A DNA stretch of 64,000 bases from Prinia subflava (Eukaryota > Chordata > Aves > Passeriformes > Cisticolidae). The stretch lies in the NCBI RefSeq assembly GCF_021018805.1, contig NC_086248.1, positions 23,072,922 to 23,136,921 of the forward strand. Reading direction: 5' to 3'. The notes beneath the pieces are model-generated. The model was not told where the DNA came from. It saw only the letters and a program-made list of their open reading frames with translations, and did not search any database. A program made the translations under genes and the position numbers. Numbering within the stretch: position 1 is the first letter of the stretch; each line of letters begins with the position of its first letter. This document shows, piece by piece, positions 14,086-25,091 of this stretch.

Positions 14086-14770
14086 TTGTACTTAACTAAC
14101 ACCTGGGTAACATTATTTCAGGGGAGAAGACGCTTTCTCAGTAAGTCTGATTATGTTCAGGTACCTGCAGCTTTTATGACTCAGATGCAATTCATACATA
14201 GATGCATAAAATGGAAGTGTTAGTCTATTGTAACAAAGGGACGATATTTCCTTAGACAGCAGCTGGCATCCGCATCTATCTTAAAATCTTTTGATCTCCT
14301 GATGATAATGAAGCTAGTTGTAACTTCTCCTGGTCCCACAAGGTCCTGTGTCTCAGCTGGCTGTTCCAAAATAATTACTCTCCATGGAGCAAGTGTTCAC
14401 TTTTAGACCTGCAGGAGAGTTCTTTTGATCTCCTGCATGCCAGGAAAGTTTCTATCCTTCTTCAGAATAGTTTCTCAACTCAGTGTTTTCACAGGCGATG
14501 ATATCATTTTTTTCCCTTGCTTCCTGTGCTCTGACTTAACTTGAACCATTCTTCTTGTGTCCTTAAAAAAGATATCCCGATTTACTAAAAAATGCAATCT
14601 TGTGAAAATATATCAATAATCAGTTCAATATACTGACTAAATTGCTCCTTATCAGTAGCATTTTAAATACATAACTTGAGTATTCAAAGCACAAATGTTT
14701 TAAGAAGTTTCTAAAATCTCCTTCTGGGTTATAAGGTGAGATTAAATATTAGTAATTACTTTTATCTGGA

Positions 14771-14803
14771 TTCCCACCATATCATGTGGGTGGGAATCCC
14801 ACC
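14771..14803. repeat. competing hairpins TTCCCACC / GGTGGGAA / TCCCACC
   Basis: TTCCCACC (14771-14778) pairs perfectly with GGTGGGAA (14789-14796). GGTGGGA (14789-14795) can instead pair with TCCCACC (14797-14803) across one base. It lies 38 bp upstream of an LTR target site and is not part of that LTR. Function unknown. Confidence 0.7.
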
Positions 14804-14846
14804 ATACCAGAGGAGAAGACACCAAGTTAGCTGTTTGGTATTAAGT

Positions 14847-15370
14847 TGTAGGAGAAAAGAATGCAGATGACCCTGCCCCTGATAAATAACAGCTGTATTA
14901 ATTACCCAATACAGCCTCATCCCTGAGGAGTCACAGCTATAACCAATAAAGATAAGTGTTATAAAAGGGAGTGGGTTAGCTGCTGAAGAAGGGGGAACAC
15001 TGAGGAAGAAGGAATGAGAGGATTACAAAGAAGATGATCCTGGGGAGAGAGAATCACTGCTGTGAGGTCAGTCGGTCTGCAGTCAGAGCCTGTTGTTGGA
15101 ACCTGCAGTCCCAGTCTAGCTGGGTAAAAGCTGCAGTCAGAGTCTGCAAACTGATCCCTGCAGTCAGAGTTTAGCAGGCAATAACCAGCAGTCAGAGGCT
15201 GCAAGGGAAACCTACAGCAGGAGCTTGCTGCAGCCAGAGCCAGTGAATAGTTGGAGTCAGGATGGCTGAGCTGTAAAGAGGAATAAACCAGGACCCTTTT
15301 CATGGTGTGATAAACAAGCAGTCTGTGTCTTGGCTCATTTCTATCCTCTGACAAGAGGGCTGCAGCAACA
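14847..15370 (+). mobile_element. solo ERV LTR with 6-bp TSD (TTAAGT)
   Basis: A 524-bp LTR beginning TGTAGGAG and ending GCAGCAACA, flanked by identical hexamers TTAAGT at 14841-14846 and 15371-15376. A CCAAT box (about 14943), a TATA box TATAAAAG (14960-14967) and an AATAAA signal (15282-15287) lie in the expected order for U3-R-U5 on the plus strand. Six-base duplications are typical of alpha- and betaretrovirus-like (class II, ERVK-type) integrases, so that class is inferred. No coding sequence adjoins it, so it is a solo LTR left by LTR-LTR recombination. A 142-codon minus-strand frame across it is a shadow. Confidence 0.93.
15077..15237 (+). repeat. ~27-bp imperfect tandem array inside the LTR
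   Basis: Units starting with CTGCAGTCAGAG or close variants begin at 15077, 15103, 15131, 15158, 15186 and 15212, spaced 26-28 bp, with a further CTGCAG at 15228. The array sits between the TATA box and the AATAAA signal of the LTR, so it would be transcribed within R or its leader rather than act as a classical U3 enhancer repeat. Confidence 0.85.
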
Positions 15371-15589
15371 TTAAGTCTTTCACACATGGGAAATATTTCC
15401 TATGTAACTGAACCCAGATGTAAAGGAGTTCTTTCTATGTCAGGCTGCCTTCTCTAAGGATGCTGGGAACCCTACTAAGACCAGAAGTTAAAGAAAGCAA
15501 ATCACAAAACCTCAGAGTTCTGTCTTTTAATGCAAAGGCTCATAACCTTCCATTAACCTGACCTGAACATTCAGAAATTATTACAGAGC

Positions 15590-16507
15590 ACCTCCAAACA
15601 AGTTTCACATTTGCTAATCCTTGTTTTCAAGGGAGATCTCAACTTATCAGACATCTGCTAGAAATACAACCCACCAGAGAGAAAACAGTCCAGAAGATCC
15701 TGGGGTGTGGAAGATATCTTGCTGACGTAGTTAGTGGGTGTGCTAACTGGGAGAAGTGCCACACTGGAAGTGCTGTTAGTGAACAGAGAAGGACTGATGG
15801 GTGATGTGATGGTTGGAGATCCCTTTGGCCCAGAGATCACAAAAGGATGGAGTTTTTGGTTCTTGGAGAAATAAGGAGGAGGGTCAACAGAATTGCCACC
15901 TTGGACTTGTGGAGGGCAGACTTTGGCTTGTTTAGCAGTCTGGGTAGCAAAGTCTCTTGGGAGCCAGATGTGAATGGCAAAGTAGCCCAGAAAGGATGAA
16001 CATTCTTCAGAAGAGAAATCTTAAAGACCAGAAGTAGGCTGTCCCTGTGTGCTGAAAGATAAGCTGCTGGGGACCAAGTTGGCTGGAACTCAGAAATAAA
16101 AAAGAGATTTTTATGATCTTTGGGAAGAAGAGGAAGGCAACTCAGAAGGATTACAAGGTGTCACAAGGTTTTGCAGGGAGAAAATTGGACGGGCCAAAGC
16201 TCAACTAGAACTTAATCTGCCCACGATGGAAAAGACAATAAAAAATGTTATGAATACAGAGAGGAAATAGCAAACTGTACCAAGGGACATTTTAGATTGG
16301 ATATTCTAAAAACTTTCTTCACAGAAAGTGTTGTGAAGCACTGGATCAGGCTGCACAGGAAAGTAGCTGTCACCATCCATGGAGGTATTTAAAAGAGCTG
16401 TAGTTGTGGCACTTAGAGGTTTAGTGGTAGACTTGGCAGTGCTGGGTTAACAGTTGAATTCAATGATCTTGAAGGTATTTTCCAACCCAAACAATTCCAT
16501 GATTCTA
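15590..16507 (+). mobile_element. CR1 LINE, internally deleted, with 3' terminus
   Basis: The left part (15630-15880) matches the CR1 ORF2 segment around 'cagacatctgctagaaatacaacccaccagagag...gaagatcctgg', between endonuclease and reverse transcriptase. The right part (about 16285-16507) is the CR1 3' end, with 'cttcacagaaagtgttgtgaagcactgg' and the terminal 'ccaacccaaacaattccatgattcta'. The central and C-terminal reverse transcriptase region expected between them is missing, so either one copy has a large internal deletion or two copies adjoin. The frame is broken throughout. Its terminal ATTCTATG unit is interrupted by the LTR that follows. Confidence 0.85.
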
Positions 16508-16917
16508 TGTGGGATTGCATTTTATTGAAATGGTATGCTCTGGTTCACCCTTGGAAAGTGTATGGTTTATCCCAAGTCTGTCCCCTCCCTGCAGTATCGT
16601 GTATCTGTAACTCTATTGGCTGGAGAATCTTACCGCACCTACCTTGAACCTCTGTGTTAAGAGTGCAAATGCAGAGGGCTCGCCGTCTTTGCCCCTCTTT
16701 CCCCTGGAGCTCTCCAGCGGCCCCCTTCTCCCTCTCCCATTCCCCCTCCCCCCTTCCCTTCCCCTCTCCCTCAGTGAATAAACTCTCATCTCATGAGCAC
16801 CTCACCAACCGACTGGAGTCTCTTTGCCTGCCAGCATGGGAACACTCACGACCCTAGAGCCCGGGGAGCTCCCAGGGAACCCTCCCCGGGGACCCCCCCA
16901 AAATTTAAACTACAACA
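16508..16917 (+). mobile_element. solo ERV LTR nested in CR1 tail (TSD ATTCTA)
   Basis: A 410-bp LTR, TGTGGGATTG...CTACAACA, with identical flanking hexamers ATTCTA at 16502-16507 and 16918-16923. The left copy is the last unit of the CR1 3' terminal repeat, so the retrovirus integrated into an already resident CR1. A long pyrimidine tract (16723-16772) precedes AATAAA (16777-16782), and U5 is GC-rich with several CpGs retained. No TATA box is obvious. Six-base duplication and small size suggest a class II (alpha/beta-like) element. Two open frames inside it are not genes. Confidence 0.93.
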
Positions 16918-18164
16918 ATTCTATATCAAGGATCAAGATGAATTAGAGAAAAAAGCCTCAATAAAAAAAAAAAAAAAAATCAAGTACTAGAACTAGATCA
17001 AACATGAGTTTTCCTCTGATGTTGCTCAAAAGGCAGAACTTCTTTTATTTAAAGGGTAGTGCTTTTTCTGAAGTTTTGTGCAGTGATGACCTGGAAATGC
17101 TAAAGACACCAATGAATAAATACTAAATAACAAATAGTGAATAAAAATAATGAATAGGTTAAAAAAACCCCAAACCACAAGCAAACAAAGAAAAACAAGT
17201 TCCTTGAGGATTATTTAAAGCATTATTCACTGGGTACAATTATTAAAATGTTGTGGTGCTGATGATGGAATTGTGTTCAGCAAAATGGTCTTCACAGATG
17301 GACCAGAAGCTTCTGGCCTCACATGAATTAAACACTGTGCTATCTAAGAAGAGGTGTTACACATACAAAAATGGTCCTCTGAAATGAATGGATGTTATTG
17401 CTCTTTTCCAGTCAATAAAATGGATTATTCATCAAGTCAAAGGCACAAAACATTGACAGAGTGTTCTGACTACTAGCACTGCTCCTTCTTGCTGAGGTAA
17501 GCTGGCTATAACAGGGAAATGTTTTGAGGAGAGGGTAAAAACTTCAGAAATTAGGGCTTTTTATTCCAGGAAAGCAATACAATACAGGCACTGTGGTCTA
17601 ACCTGCAGTGATGGCGTACTCAGCCAGATCTGGGTGATATCTTTAAGTTAAATATGTTCACCTTCTCTCTGAAGAGGTAAGATTCAAACAGTCTGAAATG
17701 ACAGACAAGTTGTCTGCATTTCAGAAAGCTTAACCAGGGAGGATGGGAAACAACAAGAACAGTGATGTAACATGTTTGAACTTTTTGAGGACTTCTATAA
17801 AAATTAAAATATATGTGTATACAATGAAAGCACATAACTGAACTCTGTGTATTTAGAAAACAAGCTCAGGAATTATTCTGAGATGACAAATGACTGTTGA
17901 ACTTAAGAAGTCTTTTCAATGAAGCAACTTTTAATTGTGCTTCTCTGATCACCAAAAATACTGATTAAGCTTTCTTTTTACTGTATTATGAAGATAAATC
18001 AGAGACACTTTAACCTAAAAGAACATTTAGCCTAGCACTGTAGCACTAAAATAATATTCCAACTGATACAGTTTTCCTGCCATTTGGGTCTATTGTGAAC
18101 TATAGGTTTCAGTATCTGTAATATTAACCAAAAACTGAGGCTGTACATCTAATCCTCTGTTCTC
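16918..18164. other. unique DNA with an A-run after AATAAA
   Basis: About 16960-16979 reads CAATAAA directly followed by a run of A residues, which resembles a poly(A) tail but has no recognisable body. The rest shows no gene or repeat I can name. Confidence 0.45.
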
Positions 18165-18645
18165 CACCCCTCACTTCAAGAAAGACCTGGAGGTGTTGGA
18201 GCAAGTGCAGAGAAGGGCAAGGGAGCTGGTGAAGGGTCTAGAGAATAAATCAAATGAGGAGCAGCTGACAGTGTTTAGCCTGGAGAAAAGCAGGCTCAGG
18301 GGAGATCTGATCACTCTCTACAGCTGCCTGAGAGGAGATTGTAGCAAAGTGGGGGTCGGCCTCTTCTCCCAAATGACCAGTGACAGGACAAGAGGAAATG
18401 GTCTCAAGCTGTGCCTGGGAAGGTTCAGGCTGGACATCAGGAAGAATTTTGTCACTGAAAGGTGGAATTGGAACAGTCTGCCCAGTGGCGTTGTGAAGGC
18501 GCTTTTCCTGAAAACATTCAAGAAGTGACTGAACATGACAGTGCTGTGATTTGGTTAATATGGTAGTTTTTGGCTGGAGGTTGGACTTGATGATCTTGTA
18601 GGTCTTTTCCAAATTTAATAATTCTATGAACCTATGAAACCTCAG
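18165..18645 (+). mobile_element. CR1 LINE 3' end with ORF2 C-terminus
   Basis: A plus-strand open frame from 18193 to 18528 reads through the C-terminal end of CR1 ORF2. It shows the family's [27 protein letters not shown] and [11 protein letters not shown] blocks in order. After the stop comes the CR1 3' UTR with 'ggttggacttgatgatcttgtaggtcttttcc' and a decayed ATTCTATG terminus at about 18625-18640. The copy is 5'-truncated just before the VQRRA block. Among the CR1 pieces here it has the best preserved reading frame and so is probably one of the younger ones, though it cannot be functional. Confidence 0.95.
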
Positions 18646-18699
18646 AGGAGATTGCATCTTGCTTATTCAAGGATAGGTTTGCAAAATCACATGGAATAG

Positions 18700-19240
18700 T
18701 AGAGCTATTCCGTCATGAAGCCAGCTGAGTTTCCAGCCTGTGTCTCCTTGAGGCGGTGCCGGAATCCCGCTAGCTCACCACGCACCACGCCAAGTGTGGG
18801 ACACACCCCGGAAGCGACAATCCGAGGGTGGCTTGGAGTGGGTGGTCAGGTGCACCGCAGGGATAAGGACGAGGAGGAGGTCTTTTGTATGGGTTCCAAG
18901 GAAAGCTTTATTCCACGGAGAGTCCAGGGGCAAAAGACCCTGAGCTCTGGTGTGCAGGGACTTTTATACAGAGGAGGATCTAGGGGAGAGTACAAGTTTT
19001 CAGCCAACAGGGAGGGAGCAAGGGAGGATCACAAGATGGAGATGACAACACTAGAGCCAACATGGAAACTTAGAGGGAAGCAGTGTAAAGGAGCCAGTGG
19101 GGCCTCCAACACAAGGGGATTTCCAGGCAGGGGGTTGGGACAAAAGAGGACTGACAGGGAATATTCAGGATCAAGGGGCAGATTTAGGACAAGACAGACA
19201 GCTGGGATAGGAGGGTGCAACTTCAACTGAACTATTAACA
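18700..19240 (-). mobile_element. ERV LTR (copy A), minus strand, CpG-rich
   Basis: On the minus strand this reads TGTTAATAGTTC... with TATAAAAG (plus-strand 18961-18968) followed about 50 bp later by AATAAA (plus-strand 18907-18912), then a GC- and CpG-rich U5-like end. It aligns with 37.05-37.74 kb: both begin TGTT, both reach a CTGTC word 40 bases later, and both share CCAACCCCCTGCC about 100 bases in. The right edge at 19240 is set by that alignment. The left edge is uncertain because similarity continues to about 18700 and no clean duplication was found. Retained CpGs and intact signals suggest it is younger than copy B. The 171-codon plus-strand frame across it is a shadow. Confidence 0.8.
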
Positions 19241-21198
19241 TAGGGGATAAAAGAACAAACTACTTAAAGAGAAAACACACTGCAACATCTCTTACCTTCT
19301 TACTCACTGAGTAAAAACAAACAAAAAACTCCCTAATGTGCCTCAAGAAAAATCACATTTCAAGAGCATTACACTGCAAGTTATCTTCTAAGCAGCAGCT
19401 ATAAGAGGCAGTGATTTTTGATAGGTGAGCATTTGATCAGCTGTCAGAAAGAGAAATCACATCAATACCAGCCTGAATTAATGCTCTGACATGTGCTGAC
19501 ACTTTTCACAGAACTCCAGTGAGTGATGCTGCTTTTCTCCAGGATTTGTCCCATTCAGGCTGGCAACAATGAATCAAGAAAGCTGTGTAAACAAAGCTCT
19601 GATGATCAGGTGAGTGAGCAATGTGGATGAGAAAGCATTAGTGCAGGAAAACCCTGTAGACCAGGCTGTGTTTTCCTGTCTGACCTCCAGTCGGGATGGA
19701 GAACAATTTCTGACAGCATTGCTTGGTTTACAGAGCCGTTCAAAAAGACTTGCTGCTATAGGTAATGGCTCAGTAGTCATTATGTACTTTCTCTGTGCTT
19801 TTCTCTGGGAATAATATAGGGGGAGCTGTTCTTTGAGGCTCTTTCAGAATCGTATTTTCCAGTGTCACTTCTTACCTCTCTCAAACAAAAATATTTGAGA
19901 ATTTTTCCTAAGAGTCCTCTCTCCTGACAGCACCTGTTGAGCAAAATAACCTCAGAAGAGGCATGAGAAGTGGCATTTTCATTAAAACAACTGCAAATTC
20001 CCTGTTACTTGTATAAGTTTATTATTCCATTATTGATGTTGGCCAAGATCCAGGCTCACTGTACAATCTTACAAAATGTGCTACAAAATGAATTTGCTAC
20101 TACAATAAAGTGCATCTGTCACCCCAATTATGCAAAGCAACCAGTTGACTGCAAAACTGCATCAAAAACTGAATTAGGATCTTTCACCCATTTATACAAG
20201 AAATTTTAACATGACATACATGTTTATTTTGTATTAAAGGTGCTATATTACCACTACTACAGAAAATTGAGTCTGTATGAGAATGCAATTACCATAATAT
20301 ATAAAAAATTTTTGTACTTTGGTCAATACCTCAGTTACTGTGAACAATGTCTTGCAGAATAAAACCTGACTTATCAAAGCCATATTTTAAAAAAAGTCCA
20401 AAAGAATCTTCTTACCCTAACAATTTTATCAAAGGGGCAGATTCTGACACCCTTCTTCATATTGTATAACAATATATTCCAATAATATCCTCAATAATAT
20501 CAGTAGAACTCCTTGGGCTTTAATATATTAATAATTATGATAGTATTTAAATCTTACTTTATAGATACCTCTCATATGCACCGCAGATACCTAAATTTTG
20601 GTGAGAATCCGGTGATGTCAGCGGGTGAACTGAGGTTTGAGTTCATTGTTAGTGAAACAAATAAGCCACAGAAACTTTCAGGATGTTTAGGTCTTGTTGA
20701 ATTTTGGAGGTACTGAATAAGGAGATTGCAGAACATCCATCATCAAAGATTTATTAGAATATGTTCGACAAATCTTTTGGAAAGAGACCTTATCTGGCCT
20801 TGGGACAGACTGCTGGACAAGAAAAGCTCTTGAGGTCACTTCTAGTCCCAGTGTTTCTGATTTCATGATGTGACAGAAGGCCATAGCTCTATGCCATTCA
20901 CATCACTAAAATCCAAATCAAAACCCCAGGTTTCATCCTGAATGCCTAACATGAAGACAAATGTGACGTTTTGTTTTACAGTTGCAGGACTGTTTTTGAT
21001 GTATACTTTCTGAAGAGTAAGAATACTTCTTTATCTTCACTGGAATAAAATTTAGGAAACTCAGTATATTTTTATACATTCTGAACATACTTTCAGAGGC
21101 TTTTTAATAGCACTCTTCTGTAATCTTCCTGTTGTTGCCATGAGTTTTTCCTGGTTTGCTGAGCGTTCATATTAAAGGAGAAATGTGCAGTTTCTCAC
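19241..21198. other. unique AT-rich DNA with one candidate exon
   Basis: No repeat or gene is recognised except the splice-bounded segment at 19543-19609, listed separately. Confidence 0.5.
19543..19609 (+). other. possible 67-nt exon (speculative)
   Basis: The segment is preceded by a good acceptor (GCTTTTCTCCAG) and followed by a near-consensus donor (CAG/GTGAGT). Only the second reading phase stays open, for 22 codons (ICPIQAGNNESRKLCKQSSD...), so a coding exon would enter in that phase. I recognise no protein family, and no partner exon was found. Splice-like pairs of this quality also arise by chance over 64 kb, and it could belong to a non-coding transcript. Confidence 0.15.
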
Positions 21199-21203
21199 GC
21201 TGG

Positions 21204-21512
21204 TGAATTGTAAACACAGGACCATGTTTTGTAAATATTGGCAATGTTATGAATTCCTTCTCCAAGAGAAGGGGAGGTTGAATGACAGCCTCCTAGACCA
21301 ATGTAGTAAGATAAATAGAATTCCTTCCTCCAATCCACAGGCCTAATAAGAAAAGTATAAAAGTAAGTTTTTGTAAATAAACCGAGTCTTCTGCCCTGCT
21401 GCTCTGTTGCACCCAGATCTGTGTCCCCAGTCTGTTTTCTGGCTAGGCCTCCACGGTGATATCCTGTCAAAAATTCATATTTTGATAGCTTTATCTTTCA
21501 ATATCCATATCA
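21204..21512 (+). mobile_element. compact ERV solo LTR (candidate TSD GCTGG)
   Basis: TATAAAAG (21356-21363) followed by AATAAA (21376-21381) and a pyrimidine- and GT-rich stretch has the layout of an LTR promoter, R and U5. Placing the ends at TGAATTG...CCATATCA gives TG...CA termini and identical 5-bp flanks GCTGG at 21199-21203 and 21513-21517, for a 309-bp element. The flank match was found after trying several end placements, so the boundaries are less certain than for the other TSD-bearing LTRs. Only about 20 bp separate TATA and AATAAA, which is unusually tight. Confidence 0.6.
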
Positions 21513-24500
21513 GCTGGAGCCACACCAAGATACAGGCTATTTAAATGCCCTTCTCCTGGGATTAGGAAATATAGAGGGAAAAATTCTGAAATAGTTAGCA
21601 ACATGAAGAACTTCTTAAACATATGAAGAACCACTTCAAAAAAGCACTGGTTTTTGGTATTACCTATTGATGTATATTACATAAGTCTCAATTAAACACC
21701 TAACATCTCCACAAAGGCAGTACAGGTGTGTTTTCACAGCATGTACATTGTGAGTGGAAGAGCCTCAAGTTCTGGAATGAGTGCATCTGAAATGCTACTT
21801 ATGAAGGATATCTCCAGCTATGGGATTCTCTGACTAGAAACACATGGTGGATTTAAGACTGTACACAGTCTGCTGGAAGAGTCATGTTTGTAGATGATTA
21901 CTTGCCCAGCTATGCAGGATGTACCTAAGAATACTTGAAGAGTGCTTGATTATTTGCCAGGAACTGACATACATTATGTAATTACATTTTATGTAAGACC
22001 TTCTACATCTGAAACCATTCCAAACTGGATCTTTTTCTGCTTGTGTTATAGACCTAATCACGAGTCCATCAGTAAGTCTATGTATTTACCAGGTATGCTT
22101 CACTTCTCATGACAGAATCCACAGCCAAGATTATAATTCCTTGATGGTAATAGAGGAGAGTCCTGGGTTCTGTTTTACACTGCTAGAACTGTTTATTCAT
22201 CTGTCTTTAAAAGATTCCTTGACACTGGCTTTCAGCAGAGCTTAAAAACAGCCACAGGATTCACCCTTTCCAGTAAATATGTAGATTTTAAGTAAGCACT
22301 GATTTGGAGATAACTTCCTGCTCACTTGAACCCTTTTTAATACTTATGAACCTGGTGCTATTTCCAGTACCATATTACACCTTCAACAGGAAGGCTGCAT
22401 GAAAAATCTTTCTCAGCATAGTCTTTAACTTGGCAGAAAGTAGATGTTTTTGATGGGATAAGGTGGAACTTTTTAATTTCTTGTACAAATATAAATTATA
22501 TAGTTAAGAACTGACCTTCTCCTCCGACAGAGTTTTCCTTATATTGGTGGGCAGTATTTCCTAATTGTGCTTTTAAATAAATACAGCCACATTGAACATT
22601 TACTGCTGAATTCAATATGGTGAGTGTTTGTAAGGTTTCTTACAAGCATTTTTAGTCCCTGGGCACTGAAATTTCTGCTTTTTTGAATGATGAAGAAGCC
22701 TAAATGTTAAACAGATGGCAAGACACTGTTGAGCTGAGATGGTTTTGTCACCACAGCACTTGAAGGCTTGGGATACTTCACCATCTTAATGTTCAGGCAT
22801 TTATCTGGGTAGGCATAGTTGCTTTGTGGATATAAGTTTTGGACTCATTCCTGAATTTCATCAGAGTTGCACTCTATTTGCCCAAGTACTTTTTTCAGAT
22901 CTCTCCAAGTCACTATGAAATATGAAATACAAAATAAAGACACAAAAACTGGGAATATGTAGCCCACACTGAAAATGAGGTGATTAAAATTCATCATAAA
23001 TGTCAGTGAATAGTTCACTTACTATATATTAAATTGAATTTTGACATGACAGTTGTCAAGCCACAGATTCTGCCAGTCACACATGTCCACTATTATTACT
23101 GACTCATCTATATTCCTGGGTTTTTCTCTCTTCCTGGATTTCTGGAACACAGAGTATTAAAACAGAAATGTTCAGGAAGTGGGGCATTTTAGTAAAGATT
23201 TTCTATAAATCCTTAACTTTCAGTTCTTGCTTTTTTTGGTTATGTCCACATGACCCATACAATAAGATGCAATAAGCCTATTCTTGCATGTTGAGGACAG
23301 ATATTGCATACTTCAGAATGTATTACTTTAGGAATCATCTCTTGGAAGATGCTATTGTCTGTAACAAAAAGGAAATAACTTCAGCTAAAAGTGAAACAGT
23401 CATCTGTGTTTATTTTACTAGTTATTATGTTCGGCTTTGGAAAAAAAAAAAGCAATGTTGCAGCTAATAACAAACATTTTTTTTGGTTGTTGTTTCTATA
23501 CATTTGCAGTAGTACATAGTTGCTTTTCTAAATTAACTTTATTACAGGGAAGGGACAAAACTGGAGAACAAGACAATTCACAAGCAAATCTCCAACTGAC
23601 ATATGACTAAAATATGAGATACGTTCAAGCAACAGCAAAAGTCATAGACCTTTAAAGTATTTTAGTGATTTCTAAATATGGCCACTGGCATAAAAAATGA
23701 ACTGGCTGCGTAAACCTATCAATCATTAATGTAAAACTCCTACTGCGTGCCTCAATACCAGCTCCAGTCCCACAACCCATTTGCATCACTTGGATTTAAC
23801 CACAGTGATAGCTGTAGTCATCTGATCTGACTGACAGTATTAAACACCTCCTTTTCGTGTGAGATTAGATATGTAGAGGAAATACACTATGATACAAATC
23901 AAAGACCATTAAATTTGTTGTTTGTGCTTCTTGAATAAATGTTTTGGTTTATATACAGCTGTAGAAACATGGTATACTGAGAGGGACTCCTGAGTGAGAA
24001 GACAGGCACTGGTTTTCCAAGTGTTTGGCATAAAACTAATGCTCACTCATACAAAGTTCCCTGGGTTACATCATCCCTCCACCACCACCAAATCTTAAGG
24101 GCTGAAGGACAGGAAATTCTATGAGTTTAGCTTGCCTCACCTGAAAAAAACCCCTGTCCAAAGTCCTGCAGCTTAGACACTTCAACCAGAAGAGATTGAA
24201 ATCATAAAGGTTCAAAAATTTTTAATTCCTTCACTGTTTTTGACTAAAGAGAAAATTGAACTTCAAGTAGTCAAAAACCTAATAAATCTGGGTTATGACT
24301 TTATTATTTCTTTATCCAGGAAGCAATTTTAAATGAAAAAGAAGATGGAAAAAACAATGTAAGTTTTAAATGTCCTTATATTCTTTCAAGCTGTAACTCC
24401 TTGTTCCTAAAATATGTTTTTACCCTTTCATCTTCCTGCCAAGTGAGTAAAAGATTATTTCTAAAAATGAGCAAAAAAATATTTATGTGTTTTTTAACCT

Positions 24501-24676
24501 TATTTGAGGGATAAAAGGATAACAAATAATTTATTTTCCTGTTTAAAGGACAATCAAATAGGGAATTCCGAATCTTCATGTCAACAATAGACTATACAGG
24601 GCCTAGATAGCCCAAAATTGTTCATGTCAAAGCTTTCAATACAAAATGTTTTTTGAAATATGTAACAATAACAACA

Positions 24677-24701
24677 ACAAATTCCTAGTACAGGAATTTG
24701 T
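24677..24701. repeat. perfect 10-bp inverted repeat, 5-nt loop
   Basis: ACAAATTCCT (24677-24686) and AGGAATTTGT (24692-24701) are exact reverse complements around AGTAC. The TTCC/GGAA cores resemble paired ETS or STAT-type half-sites, but that is only resemblance. Confidence 0.75.
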
Positions 24702-25073
24702 GAATAGAACGAGACCAGTTTTGGCAAATACATTATTTATAGCAAACCTTTAATTTAGATCCTTTCTTGAAGTACTACTGTTAGCTGTCAGTCACTTCTG
24801 CAAACATATTGGATGTCACATTGTCACATCAAGACTTCTGTGTTTGTTTGGCTGAATATCTTCTTATTTACTTTGATTGTTTTAATGCCAAGAAGTACAG
24901 AAAATGGCATTACCTGGTAATGCAGTCAAATATTCACAAATAATTTCAAATACAGACAAAAAGTCTTCCTTTTTATCAGTAGTTTCATGTTTGGATTACA
25001 AGACAGATTCTTTTCTCATTTGTTCCTCTGTAGATTCTCCTTTCCTAGATTGAAATACTGAGGAAAACGTAAG

Positions 25074-25091
25074 CTCACATTACAATGTGAG
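25074..25091. repeat. perfect 8-bp inverted repeat, 2-nt loop
   Basis: CTCACATT (25074-25081) and AATGTGAG (25084-25091) are exact reverse complements separated by AC. No T-tract follows and no function is known. Confidence 0.7.

Noticed and set aside
14959..15387. 142-codon minus-strand ORF
   Set aside because: It lies across a TSD-defined LTR in the opposite direction, and its openness follows from the internal tandem repeat.
18715..19230. 171-codon plus-strand ORF
   Set aside because: It is antisense to LTR copy A, whose TATA and AATAAA are on the minus strand, and it shows no protein features.
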